Shown: positions 8,028 through 16,058 of the stretch, piece after piece
Numbering within the stretch: position 1 is the stretch's first letter
How the letters are laid out: every line of letters starts with the position of its first letter
Virus record (IMG/VR): IMGVR_UViG_3300009448_000012
Coordinates: 1 to 64,000 of that record
Source: a virus
Strand: one strand, 5' to 3'
DNA: 64,000 nucleotides
Made by a program: the position numbers and the translations under genes
The notes under the pieces: generated by a model
What the model was told of the DNA's origin: nothing
Databases searched by the model: none
What the model saw: the letters and a program-made list of their open reading frames with translations, nothing else

Positions 8028-9479
8028 ATGGCCAAACGGCTTCATGTCATGCCTGACTTTCCGGAAATCCCGGCGGGCCTGATCGTTTACGGGATCACGA
8101 ACGACGCGCAAGATCGTCTTGTCGCGCTTCGCGAGGAACAGGCGGACGCGCAGGCGGAAGCCGAAGCCATCGTCGCGGCCGCCGATGACGATAACCGCGA
8201 CCTGACCGACGACGAAGCGAAGACGGTCGCGGAACTCAAGAGCCAGATTGACCGGCTCGAAACGCAGATCACCGCCCGCGCGGCCGTGGTTCGCGCGCCG
8301 TCGCCCGGCCGCCAGACCCGGCCGGAGCCGGAGACCAATCGCGGCGCCCGTGGCAACCAGACGCCCGCACCGCGTCGCGGCAACACCGTGCCGGCCTCGC
8401 CGAAGAACCGCAACGATGAAGCCACCTTCGGCTTCGGCTCGTTCGGCCTGTTTGCGCAGACCGTCCGCGTCGCGCAGGTCGGCAAGGGTGCCGATGGGTC
8501 CGACGCTCGCGAGCGTCTGCACAATGCCACGACGACGTTCGGCAACGAAGGCACCGGCGGCGACGGCGGCTTCCTGGTCCCGCCCGATTTCCGGAACCAG
8601 ATCTGGACGAAGGTGCTCGGCGAAGAGTCCCTAGTGTCCCGCACCGAACAGCTCGTGACGTCCGGCAACGGCCTGACGATCCCGGCTGACGAGACGGCGC
8701 CTTGGGATACGTCCAGCGCCGGCGGCATCCAGGCTTATTGGGAAAGCGAAGGCGGCGTCAAGACCCCGTCCAAGCCCGCTTTCGAGGCCAAGAACGCCCG
8801 TCTGAACAAGCTGATCTGTCTGGTTCCCGTCACCGACGAACTGTTGGAAGACGCGCCCGGCCTGGAAAGCTGGCTTCGTGCGAAGGCGCCGGTCAAGATG
8901 ACCAGCAAGCTGAACACGGCGCTCATTCGCGGGACCGGCGTCGGTCAGCCGCTCGGCGTCCTGACCGCCGGTTCGCTGGTGACGATCTCGAAGGAGACGT
9001 CGCAGAACGCCGACAGCATCGTCGCGATGAACATCTCGAAGATGTGGAACCGGCTCTATGCGCCGTTGCGCCGCAACGCCGTGTGGCTGATCAACCAGGA
9101 CATCGAGTCTCAGCTCGACTTCCTCGCCTTCCCCGATGCGGCCGGCGGTCATCCCGTCCCGCTGTACATGCCGGCCGGCGGCCTGTCCGCATCGCCGTAC
9201 AGCACGCTGAAGGGTCGTCCGGTGATCCCGGTCGAGGCAACCAGCACGCTCGGCGACAAGGGTGACATCATCCTTACCGACCTGTCGCAGTACATGACCC
9301 TGACCAAGGGCCGCGACATCAAGACCGACGTCTCGATCCATCTCTATTTCGATCAGGACATCACCGCGTTCCGCTTTGTTCTCCGCATCACCGGTCAGCC
9401 GATGTGGAACAACGTCATCACGCCGCAGTTCGGTTCGATGACCCGTTCTTGGGCGGTCACGCTCGAAGATCGCACCTAG
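8028..9479 (+). CDS. Major capsid protein, HK97 fold
   Basis: Builds the icosahedral shell. The 483-residue precursor begins with a charged helical delta domain (about residues 20-90, rich in E, A, D and R), then a basic low-complexity linker, then the shell domain starting near GGDGGFLVPPDFRNQIW (about 178). That sequence, TSGNGLTIPADETAPWD and the C-terminal QPMWNNVITPQFGSM are typical. The delta domain is the expected substrate of the ClpP-like protease upstream. The leader AGAGGACTGC before ATG 8028 recurs before ATG 9556, so the two head genes share a strong ribosome site. Confidence 0.94.
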   Translation: MAKRLHVMPDFPEIPAGLIVYGITNDAQDRLVALREEQADAQAEAEAIVAAADDDNRDLTDDEAKTVAELKSQIDRLETQITARAAVVRAPSPGRQTRPEPETNRGARGNQTPAPRRGNTVPASPKNRNDEATFGFGSFGLFAQTVRVAQVGKGADGSDARERLHNATTTFGNEGTGGDGGFLVPPDFRNQIWTKVLGEESLVSRTEQLVTSGNGLTIPADETAPWDTSSAGGIQAYWESEGGVKTPSKPAFEAKNARLNKLICLVPVTDELLEDAPGLESWLRAKAPVKMTSKLNTALIRGTGVGQPLGVLTAGSLVTISKETSQNADSIVAMNISKMWNRLYAPLRRNAVWLINQDIESQLDFLAFPDAAGGHPVPLYMPAGGLSASPYSTLKGRPVIPVEATSTLGDKGDIILTDLSQYMTLTKGRDIKTDVSIHLYFDQDITAFRFVLRITGQPMWNNVITPQFGSMTRSWAVTLEDRT

Positions 9480-9480
9480 T

Positions 9481-9555
9481 CTCTGATGACGGCGGCCGGC
9501 TAATCCCGGTCGCCTAAATCGGCCCTGTGATCATCATTTAAAGAGGACTGCCCCC
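9481..9555 (+). promoter_or_regulatory. Spacer with hairpin and shared ribosome site
   Basis: A 75-base gap after the capsid gene. It holds an imperfect GC hairpin (about 9490-9514), the near-match CCCTGTGATCAT of the polar 12-mer at 9523-9534, and AGAGGACTGC just before ATG 9556. There is no U-run after the hairpin, so transcription probably continues. Confidence 0.4.
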
Positions 9556-10062
9556 ATGGGCGTAAAGAACGAACACTTCCTGGAGTCGAACGACATTGTC
9601 TTCGGCTTCGGTGCTGCTGCACCGTCTAGCTCGACTGTTCAGCGCTTCAGCATGAAGAATTTCCAGCGCGCCAGCGTGCTGATTTTTCAGAACAAGGGCG
9701 CCGCGAACGGTTCGGCCATCGCGCTGAAGCAGGCGAAGGAAGTCGACGATAACCCGTCCGTCGAAAAGGTCCTGGAATTCACCAAGGCTTACCGCTCGCT
9801 TGCCGTTGGCTCGCAAGCGGCGCCCGTGAATAACTGGGCTGAATTCACTGTGGCGGCGAACACCTTCACGACCGACGCCACGAACGGCACGCGCGATGCC
9901 TACATGATCGACATCAAGGCCGAAGACCTCGATATCGATGGCGGCTTCGACGTGGTCGAGGTCGAAATCGGCAACGCCGCGTCGAACGTGCTCGCGGTCG
10001 TGATCCTGCTCCACGAAGCGCGCAACGCAGGCTTCCCGGTCGACAGCGGCATCGCCGACTAA
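9556..10062 (+). CDS. Probable head decoration or minor capsid protein
   Basis: A 168-residue protein next to the capsid gene. It is neutral to acidic and strand-rich (FQRASVLIFQNKGAANGSAI; YMIDIKAEDLDIDGGFDVVE), without coiled coil, membrane segment or catalytic motif. Its position, length and ribosome site identical to that of the capsid gene suggest a highly expressed virion protein such as a decoration protein. I do not recognise the family, so the role is inferred from context. Confidence 0.6.
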   Translation: MGVKNEHFLESNDIVFGFGAAAPSSSTVQRFSMKNFQRASVLIFQNKGAANGSAIALKQAKEVDDNPSVEKVLEFTKAYRSLAVGSQAAPVNNWAEFTVAANTFTTDATNGTRDAYMIDIKAEDLDIDGGFDVVEVEIGNAASNVLAVVILLHEARNAGFPVDSGIAD

Positions 10063-10133
10063 CCGTCGATCGCCTTTCCGAACGACCCCGGCGGTGGAGA
10101 TCCATCGTCGGGACGGTTTTCCCAATACTTACC

Positions 10134-10158
10134 GGCTGGCGATCGTGCCGGCCTTTTC
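10134..10158 (+). terminator. Possible rho-independent terminator after capsid genes
   Basis: GGCTGGC (10134-10140) pairs with GCCGGCC (10147-10153) around a six-base loop, followed by TTTTC. This would separate highly expressed capsid mRNA from the accessory cassette. The next gene's ribosome site lies immediately downstream, so read-through is needed or a second promoter exists. Confidence 0.5.
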
Positions 10159-10172
10159 TGGTGGGTCATATC

Positions 10173-10565
10173 ATGCCGAAAATTAGGTTCATTGAGCCGG
10201 CGACGATCGAACATCACGATCGTCGGGAGACGATCAAGGTCGGGACGGTCATGGACGTGACCGAGGCCAGCGCCACGCGTTGGGAACGCCGTGGTAAGGT
10301 CGAGCGGATCGACGAGTATGTCGCGCCGCAGATGCCGTTCACGCCGCCGGCGCCCGCATCGGTCCAGCCGCCCGCGCCAGTCGCACCACCAGCACCACCA
10401 GCACCGCCCGCGCCGCCGGCTCCGGAGCCTGAAGCCGACACGGCCGCGACGCCGGCGCCCGTCGCACCACCAGCACCGCCCGCGCCGCCGGCGCCCGCAC
10501 CGAAGCCGCGCGGCCGCCCGTCCAACAAGCCGGCCGCCGAGGGCTCGGACCCTTTGGCCCAATAG
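10173..10565 (+). CDS. Head-region protein with proline-alanine repeat and AT-hook-like tail
   Basis: A 130-residue protein. Residues 1-55 form a small domain (MPKIRFIEPATIEHHDRR ... VGTVMDVTEASATRWERRG) like short phage proteins found beside capsid genes. Residues 56-110 are almost only P and A in APPAPPAP units. The end, PKPRGRPSNKP, contains an RGRP AT-hook core. ATG 10173 has GGTGGG seven bases before it; GTG 10161 is a weaker alternative. The last codons include CCCTTTG at 10550-10556 in the phase of a -1 slippery site, two codons before the TAG, and the -1 frame continues into the next gene. Confidence 0.68.
   Translation: MPKIRFIEPATIEHHDRRETIKVGTVMDVTEASATRWERRGKVERIDEYVAPQMPFTPPAPASVQPPAPVAPPAPPAPPAPPAPEPEADTAATPAPVAPPAPPAPPAPAPKPRGRPSNKPAAEGSDPLAQ
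10550..10556 (+). promoter_or_regulatory. Candidate -1 ribosomal frameshift site C_CCT_TTG
   Basis: In the frame of the gene starting at 10173 the bases read C CCT TTG, matching X_XXY_YYZ. A -1 slip gives CCC TTT and then GGC CCA ATA, entering the frame of the DUF115-like gene and reading GPIGSTFPDWRGETVAVV without a stop. No ATG, GTG, TTG or CTG is present in that frame between about 10500 and 10637. A frameshift would make a fusion of about 341 residues. Confidence 0.45.
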
Positions 10566-10636
10566 GCAGCACCTTCCCGGACTGGCGAGGCGAAACGGTC
10601 GCGGTCGTCGCGGCCGGGCAATCTGCCGAAAGCATC

Positions 10637-11197
10637 ATGACCGCGATCACGCCGGGCTCGTTCCGGGTGATCGCGGTCAATCGGTCTTACCAGCTAGTCC
10701 CATGGGCCGAATGCCTGTACGCGGCCGATGCCGGATTTTGGAAGCACTACAAGGCGACCGGCTTCAAGGGCTGGCGCTTCTGTGCTGACGAGACGATCAG
10801 ATACATCGACGCGAGCGTTCACGCGGTCAAGATTGCCCGCGATCCCAAAGATCGCAGGCTGACGGAAATGGTCGCCGGACCGATCGGGACGGTCGGGTTC
10901 GGTGGTAACAGCGGATATCAGGCCGTTAATCTCGCCGCGCAGTTTGGAGCGCGACGGATCTTGCTTGTCGGTTTCGATTATTGCGGGGCGCATTGGCACC
11001 CTGACCACCCGAAGACTTTGCGCAATCCCACGGGCGCGGAATTCAGGCGATGGGCGATGGACCTCGACCGGGCGGCGGGAACGCTGAAGTCATGGGGGAT
11101 CGAGGTCCTGAATCTGTCGCCGGTCAGTAAATTAAGGGCTTTTCCATATGCCGACAGCCGTCTGTTTGATTCGGGACAACGTCCATTATCGGCATGA
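10637..11197 (+). CDS. DUF115/sialyltransferase-like Rossmann enzyme
   Basis: A likely nucleotide-sugar-handling enzyme. From ATG 10637 it has 186 residues, but the conserved first strand and turn of this kind of protein (ETVAVVAAGQSAESI) lies upstream in the same frame, at about 10587-10634, so the real product is longer. Recognisable segments are FRVIAVNRSYQLVPWAECLY, a GGNSGYQAVNLAAQFGARRI loop and helix, and VGFDY near the end. The missing start could be solved by -1 frameshifting from the upstream gene (site 10550-10556) or by a non-standard start. It overlaps the next gene by 50 bases and opens the glycan cassette. Confidence 0.62.
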   Translation: MTAITPGSFRVIAVNRSYQLVPWAECLYAADAGFWKHYKATGFKGWRFCADETIRYIDASVHAVKIARDPKDRRLTEMVAGPIGTVGFGGNSGYQAVNLAAQFGARRILLVGFDYCGAHWHPDHPKTLRNPTGAEFRRWAMDLDRAAGTLKSWGIEVLNLSPVSKLRAFPYADSRLFDSGQRPLSA

Positions 11198-11936
11198 TGC
11201 CTTTATTCGCGGCCTTGCCGCGCTCGGGTACACCGTGCGGACGAAGCCGCTCCAGCGCATAGCCGCCGACGACGTCCTGGTGATCTGGAATCGGGGCGCG
11301 CAATTCCAGTTCGAGGCGACCCGCCACACCAAAGCCGGGTCGCCGATCATCGTCGCGGAAAACGGGTACACCGACGCCGTCGACGACCATGGGCATCAGT
11401 GGTTTTCGCTCGCGCTCGACCATCATAACGGCGTCGGGCGCTGGTGGATCGAGGACCAGCCGCGCTTCCCGTCCATGGGCCAAGCCGTGGCGCCGTGGCG
11501 GGCTGAAGGGTCCTTCATCCTGGTGTTGCCGCAACGCGGCATTGGGGCGCCCGGCGTGGCCATGCCGCAGTCTTGGCCGCGCCTGATCGCGCAACGGCTC
11601 GCCAAGGTCACGGCGCGGCCGGTGCGCATCCGCGCGCATCCTGGTCTCAAGTCCTTGGCTAAGCCGCTGGCGCCCGCGCTGGAGGGCTGTCACGCCGTCG
11701 TGACTTGGGGATCAGGCGCGGCGCTGAAAGCGATCATGCTCGGCGTTCCCGCCTTCCACGAACTTCCCGGATGGATCGGCGCGCCGGCCGCGCGCTTCGG
11801 CATCGACCAGGGCGTCGAAAACCCCTTCCTCGGCGATCGCGGTCCGATGCTCGAACGAATGGCATGGTCACAATGGCCGATCGCCGACATCGCCGCCGGG
11901 ACCGCCTTTCGCACCCTTCTGAAATGCAATCACTGA
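11148..11936 (+). CDS. GT-B-like glycosyltransferase, paralogue 1
   Basis: A 262-residue protein with the look of the C-terminal half of GT-B transferases acting on capsule or lipopolysaccharide sugars. The best landmark is AVVTWGSGAALKAIMLGVPA near residue 190, the glycine-rich donor-binding turn followed by a helix and GVPAF. LVLPQRGIG and VRIRAHPGL precede it as Rossmann strands. Two related proteins follow (11983-12819 and 13355-14221) with the same final motif. The substrate is unknown; a cytoplasmic sugar transfer is inferred. Confidence 0.6.
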   Translation: MPTAVCLIRDNVHYRHDAFIRGLAALGYTVRTKPLQRIAADDVLVIWNRGAQFQFEATRHTKAGSPIIVAENGYTDAVDDHGHQWFSLALDHHNGVGRWWIEDQPRFPSMGQAVAPWRAEGSFILVLPQRGIGAPGVAMPQSWPRLIAQRLAKVTARPVRIRAHPGLKSLAKPLAPALEGCHAVVTWGSGAALKAIMLGVPAFHELPGWIGAPAARFGIDQGVENPFLGDRGPMLERMAWSQWPIADIAAGTAFRTLLKCNH

Positions 11937-11982
11937 TATTCGCCGCCGAACCCGTCCACAACCTACAATTGGGGCCCGAACT

Positions 11983-12819
11983 GTGAAAGTTCATTTATTC
12001 GCCGTATCCCGCCACGGCCGCGCCGGACACATCGCCGAGGCGATGCAAACCGGGCTGAAGCGCCACGGCATCGCCGCCGAGATCATCACCGACCAGCGAA
12101 CCGGGCGCGCCGTGCTCGGCGACGTCGCGATCGCGTATGGTTGGGTGCATGAACCCGTCTTCACCGCGTACCGGCACGCCGGCGCCCACTATGCTTATTT
12201 CGATATGGGCTATTTCAACCGGAAGCCGTCGAAGGACAAGGGCGGGTCCCGCGACGGTCATCACCGGCTCGCCGTGAACAGTTGGGACACCGCCGACACA
12301 ATGCGGACCCTGTGTCCATCCGACCGATGGGACGCGCTCGGGATCGAGGTCGCGCCCAATCGCGAGCAGCACGCCGGCGCGGTCCTGGTGTGCGGCATGT
12401 CCGAGAAGGCGGCCGGGACGCATGGGTTCCGGCCGGGTCAATGGGAAGCCGAGACCGTCGCGACCTTGCGCGCGGCGTTCCCGACGACCGAGATCGTCGA
12501 CCGACCTAAGCCCGCGAACCTGGACGCCGGCGAGCCGATCGCCGAGGTCCTGAAGCGGACGGCGATCGTCGTCAGCCACCATTCGAACGTCGCGGTCGAC
12601 GCCCTGGTCGCCGGCGTGCCGACCTATGCGCGAAAGGGCGTCGGCAAGCTGGTGTCGTGCTCGAACCCGGTGGACGCGGTCCGCATGATGGGGCCGATCG
12701 TCGCCGAGCCGATGCGCCGCCAGATCCTCGCCGACGTCGCATACGCGCAATGGTCGCCGCCGGAGATGCGCACCGGAGCGGCGTGGTCTCACATTCGGAG
12801 CCTGATCGATGCACAATGA
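11983..12819 (+). CDS. GT-B-like glycosyltransferase, paralogue 2
   Basis: A 278-residue protein starting at GTG 11983. It begins with a Rossmann strand (MKVHLFAVSRHGRAGHIAEA), and carries HYAYFDMGYFNRK and the C-terminal VVSHHSNVAVDALVAGVPTY motif, equivalent to the GSGAALKAIMLGVPA of its upstream neighbour. Such SNVAVDALVAGVP motifs bind the nucleotide-sugar donor in GT-B enzymes. A one-mismatch copy of the polar 12-mer (CCCTGTGTCCAT) lies at 12308-12319. It overlaps the next gene by 11 bases. Confidence 0.6.
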   Translation: MKVHLFAVSRHGRAGHIAEAMQTGLKRHGIAAEIITDQRTGRAVLGDVAIAYGWVHEPVFTAYRHAGAHYAYFDMGYFNRKPSKDKGGSRDGHHRLAVNSWDTADTMRTLCPSDRWDALGIEVAPNREQHAGAVLVCGMSEKAAGTHGFRPGQWEAETVATLRAAFPTTEIVDRPKPANLDAGEPIAEVLKRTAIVVSHHSNVAVDALVAGVPTYARKGVGKLVSCSNPVDAVRMMGPIVAEPMRRQILADVAYAQWSPPEMRTGAAWSHIRSLIDAQ

Positions 12820-13135
12820 CAATCCAGCGCCGCCGGCGGCCGGAGCGCCCGCGCGCGGGTACGCGATGGCCTTCACGCCCACGCGGCTCCAGCGGTTCTT
12901 GCGCGCCCTTGGGTTCGATCGCGGCGCGGTCCCGGACTTGCCGGTCGACGTAACCGACCGGTTACCGTGTTGGGCGACAACCGAGACGCATATCCGGTTC
13001 GACTTCCTCGACCGGGTTCGCCTGCTCGTGACCGGCCGGCTGTTCGTGAAGGCGCTCCACGCGATGGAGCACGATCCCGGCGAGGTGGTCACGCGGTCGG
13101 CGGTTTCCGTGAGGTGGACCGATGCTCGTCCATAA
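12809..13135 (+). CDS. Small hypothetical protein
   Basis: A 108-residue protein between glycosyltransferase genes. The N-terminus is proline-alanine rich; the centre reads RLQRFLRALGFDRG and then FDFLDRVRLLVTGRLFVKAL, a pattern I associate with small conserved phage proteins of unknown function. No membrane segment is obvious. Overlaps of 11 and 14 bases with its neighbours show it belongs to the same operon. Confidence 0.62.
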   Translation: MHNDNPAPPAAGAPARGYAMAFTPTRLQRFLRALGFDRGAVPDLPVDVTDRLPCWATTETHIRFDFLDRVRLLVTGRLFVKALHAMEHDPGEVVTRSAVSVRWTDARP

Positions 13136-13358
13136 TCGGTCGCGCTCGCCGGCGCGGGTCCAGCTCGACCGCGACTTCATCGACGGCAAGTTCGACGACG
13201 ACTTGTCGCGCTACACCAGCCTGTCGCGCGACCTGGACGCGCTCGAAGGCGCGAAGGACTTCATCGACGCCCGTCGTGACCGCCGGCGCGGTTATTGGGC
13301 GATCGGCGGGCTTGCCGTCTGCATTCTAATCGCTCTCAAGATTTTGGTGACGCTATGA
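13122..13358 (+). CDS. Small tail-anchored membrane protein
   Basis: A 78-residue protein with a charged helical N-terminal part (LSRDLDALEGAKDFIDARRD) and one hydrophobic C-terminal span, YWAIGGLAVCILIALKILVT. It would be anchored in the inner membrane with its N-terminus in the cytoplasm because of the RRDRRRG block before the span. It overlaps genes on both sides. It could recruit the neighbouring transferases to the membrane; this is inference. Confidence 0.62.
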   Translation: MLVHNRSRSPARVQLDRDFIDGKFDDDLSRYTSLSRDLDALEGAKDFIDARRDRRRGYWAIGGLAVCILIALKILVTL

Positions 13359-14221
13359 AATTCGCCTTCTATGTCTCGACCGGCAAAAGCCGGGAAGCGC
13401 CGCTTCGCGACGCCTGGACCGCCGGCGCGGCCGCGCTCGGCGACGAACTGGTGGTGACGTCGAACGATGTCGCGGCGCCGATCGACGCCGACGTCGCGGT
13501 GATGGTCGGACTCAAGTCCATCGACCTGCGCGAAGCGTGCAAGGCGGCGGGTCAGCGCGTGCTGATCTTCGACAAGGGGTATGACCGGAAAGAGGATTGG
13601 TGGCGCGTCTCGATCGATGCGCACCAGCCGACCGACTATCTGACCAAGCTGGTCCGCCCGCGCGCGCGCATGGACAAATGCGGGTGGAACCCGAAACCGT
13701 GGCGCGCGCCGACGCCTGACGGGCATGTGATCATCGCCGGCGGCGGCCGCAAATACTATGACGCCCACGATCTTCCGGACCCGGCGGACTACATCGCCGG
13801 CGTCGTGGCGGACCTGCGCGCGGCCGGCTGCTCGCGCCGGATCTGGTATCGCCCCAAGCCGTCGATGGCGGACGTTGCGCCGGTTGCCGACACGACGCTG
13901 TCGCGGCACAAGTCGATTTATGATCTGCTGAAGGGGGCTCACGTCCTGGTCACGTTCGGCTCGAACGCGTGCTTCGAAGCGGTGCTGGCCGGAATACCGT
14001 CGATCGTCACCGGCGACGCGGTGATGCGCCCGATCTCGTCCACACGGCTTGACGAGATCGAGGCGCCTCACTTAGCAGACGACGGGGGGCGTCTTTCGCT
14101 GCTGTCGAGCTTAGCATACTGCCAATTCCGGTTAAGCGAAATCTCGCAAGGTTGGGGCGTTCATGAAATTAAAGCGCAATTACAAGAAATTGTACGAAAC
14201 GCACCACACGAACAACCCTAA
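13355..14221 (+). CDS. GT-B-like glycosyltransferase, paralogue 3
   Basis: A 288-residue member of the same family as 11148 and 11983. It starts MKFAFYVSTGKSREAPLRDA, has a central GGRKYYD segment and the C-terminal donor motif VTFGSNACFEAVLAGIPSIV. ATG 13355 overlaps the upstream stop (ATGA). The last 59 bases overlap the following methyltransferase gene, and base composition there becomes more AT-rich, which may mark a recombination joint. Confidence 0.6.
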   Translation: MKFAFYVSTGKSREAPLRDAWTAGAAALGDELVVTSNDVAAPIDADVAVMVGLKSIDLREACKAAGQRVLIFDKGYDRKEDWWRVSIDAHQPTDYLTKLVRPRARMDKCGWNPKPWRAPTPDGHVIIAGGGRKYYDAHDLPDPADYIAGVVADLRAAGCSRRIWYRPKPSMADVAPVADTTLSRHKSIYDLLKGAHVLVTFGSNACFEAVLAGIPSIVTGDAVMRPISSTRLDEIEAPHLADDGGRLSLLSSLAYCQFRLSEISQGWGVHEIKAQLQEIVRNAPHEQP

Positions 14222-14690
14222 ACACTTCTCCGGAAACATTGGCGAGCTTCAGGTTCTCGAAATAAAGAGCCTTGTCGATTGGGCTCAACCTGACCGTTTG
14301 TTAGATTACGGGTCGGGAAAGGGTTTCCAATACCTGAAGCAACGTCGGCATGAACAATGGGGCGGCCTGCTGCCCCATTGCTACGACCCCGGCGTGATCC
14401 AGATCAGCACCAAGCCGCCGGGCGTTTTCGGCGGCGTCATTTGCACGGACGTTCTAGAGCACATCGACGCCGACGACCTCGACATGATCCTTGCTGACAT
14501 CATGTCGTCGATTGCCAAGACCGGGCGCGCCTTCGCCTATTTCCACATCAGCACGCGCCCGGCCGGGAAGACGTTCGAGGACGGCGAGAACGTCCATCTG
14601 ACCGTCGAGCCGCCGGCATGGTGGGAACAGAAGCTTCAGCGGTTCGTCACGCGGTCAGATTTCAGGATAAGAGCGACCTATGGGGATTAG
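14163..14690 (+). CDS. Class I SAM-dependent methyltransferase
   Basis: A 175-residue protein with the SAM-binding motif I RLLDYGSGKGFQYLK near residue 45, and an acidic strand ICTDVLEHIDADDLDMIL near 95 equivalent to motif IV. It is short for the class, with a reduced C-terminus. Methylation of a sugar is suggested by the surrounding transferases, but the substrate cannot be read from the sequence. It overlaps its upstream neighbour by 59 bases and the next gene by 11. Its first 100 bases are less GC-rich than the neighbours. Confidence 0.72.
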   Translation: MKLKRNYKKLYETHHTNNPKHFSGNIGELQVLEIKSLVDWAQPDRLLDYGSGKGFQYLKQRRHEQWGGLLPHCYDPGVIQISTKPPGVFGGVICTDVLEHIDADDLDMILADIMSSIAKTGRAFAYFHISTRPAGKTFEDGENVHLTVEPPAWWEQKLQRFVTRSDFRIRATYGD

Positions 14691-15492
14691 ACTGGTCATG
14701 ACCTGTCACGCCGAGGGCTGGCGCGACTATGGTCGGAAGATGGTTCAGACCTTCGTCGAGCACTGGCCGGCGGCCGCGACGCTCAACGTTTACGCGGAAG
14801 GCTTTTCGGTTGACGTCCAGGCGCCGAACGTTTTCGAACGCCGGCTTCCCGCTTGGCATGACGCCTGGAAAGCGCGACACGCCGAGAACCCGGACGCACA
14901 CGGGACCGACCCGCGCCGGTTCGGCGCGACCGATAAGCGCAAGGGCAAGGGATACAGCTACAGGCGCGATTGCGTGCGGTTCTCGCACAAGGTCGCGGCG
15001 CTGACCGACACCGCGCTGGAGTGCCGCGCGGCCGCGCCCGGCCTGCTGATCATGGTCGACGCCGACGTCATCACGCACGCCGGCGTGACGCTCGAATGGT
15101 TGAACCAGATCTTCCCGGACCCGGCGAGCTATCTGGCATGGCTCGACCGCGCGTCGTGGTATCCGGAATGCGGGTTCGTGATCTTCCGCGAAACGCATCC
15201 GGGTCACGACTGGTTCATGCGCGCGTTCCGATCCACCTATGAGACCGACGCCGTCTTCACCCTGTCCGAGACGCACGACAGCTTTGTTCTTCAGCAACTC
15301 GTCACCGACGCGGTCCGGTGCGGCAAGATCCCGGCGCCGTTCGGCCTGTCGAGCAAGGTCGGCAAGCGGTCGTCTCACCCCTTCGTCTATTCCCGCCTTG
15401 CCGAACGCCTTGACCACGCCAAGGGCAAGTTCAAGGTGGAGGGGCGGACGCCGAAAGGATACGTCCGCCGCACCGAGGCGCATTGGCTTTAG
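14680..15492 (+). CDS. GT-A-like glycosyltransferase
   Basis: A 270-residue protein with the metal-binding DxD of GT-A enzymes in GLLIMVDADVITH (about residues 125-128). Upstream, YSYRRDCVRFSHKVAAL resembles the segment that positions the nucleotide, and WYPECGFVIFRETHPGHDWF the acceptor side. A cytoplasmic transfer from a nucleotide sugar is likely; the sugar is unknown. Its stop codon overlaps the stop of the convergent methyltransferase gene on the other strand by four bases. Confidence 0.68.
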   Translation: MGIRLVMTCHAEGWRDYGRKMVQTFVEHWPAAATLNVYAEGFSVDVQAPNVFERRLPAWHDAWKARHAENPDAHGTDPRRFGATDKRKGKGYSYRRDCVRFSHKVAALTDTALECRAAAPGLLIMVDADVITHAGVTLEWLNQIFPDPASYLAWLDRASWYPECGFVIFRETHPGHDWFMRAFRSTYETDAVFTLSETHDSFVLQQLVTDAVRCGKIPAPFGLSSKVGKRSSHPFVYSRLAERLDHAKGKFKVEGRTPKGYVRRTEAHWL

Positions 15493-16022
15493 ATCTTGAC
15501 GAAGACGTGTTTCCGCCGGTTTCCGGACTTGCCTAATCGGTCGACCAGTCGGAAACCGGCGTCGACGAAGTCCTTCGCCTGGATCTCGTTAAACGGTTCG
15601 TCGTCGGGTCGGAAATCGGTGATGATTAATCCGCCCGATCTCAGCGATCGTTGCGCAAGGGGGATGTATTCCGACACCGGGTAATGCGTCCCCCAAGACT
15701 TGAACGACGTGATCAGGTCGACCGGTATGGTCAGGTCAGGGTTCTGAACGAACGCTTCGACAGGACAGTCGAGATGGATGTCAGCAAATGCTTTCGCGTC
15801 GGCGACGTTGTTCCATGCCAAGGCGCCTTCGCGATAGTCGTGAAAGATTTCACCGGAGCCGTCGCCGTCCATGAGAGCAAGATATTTGACCCGGCAATAT
15901 CGCGCGATGACAACGCTATGCACGCCGGATGCGCAACCGATGTCGAGCATCGAACCCGGTTTGTATTCGTCCAGGATCGGGCGGATGTGCTCCAGTAGCT
16001 TTTCGGAAAGTCTGGTGTTCAT
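15489..16022 (-). CDS. Class I SAM-dependent methyltransferase, reversed
   Basis: The only minus-strand gene in the left 31 kb. The 177-residue product has motif I GSMLDIGCASGVHSVVIAR near residue 25, LALMDGDGSG as the acidic second strand, and a late LRSGGLIITDFRPDDEPF that resembles the post-motif region of these enzymes. The start is ATG at 16020-16022; its upstream region is shared with the divergent FkbM gene at 16059. The reversed direction in the middle of an operon suggests later insertion or inversion, and a promoter of its own must lie in 16023-16060. Confidence 0.72.
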   Translation of the reverse strand: MNTRLSEKLLEHIRPILDEYKPGSMLDIGCASGVHSVVIARYCRVKYLALMDGDGSGEIFHDYREGALAWNNVADAKAFADIHLDCPVEAFVQNPDLTIPVDLITSFKSWGTHYPVSEYIPLAQRSLRSGGLIITDFRPDDEPFNEIQAKDFVDAGFRLVDRLGKSGNRRKHVFVKI

Positions 16023-16058
16023 GTGTCCTCGGTTTATGTGAAAGGGCAGGGTCGCAAA

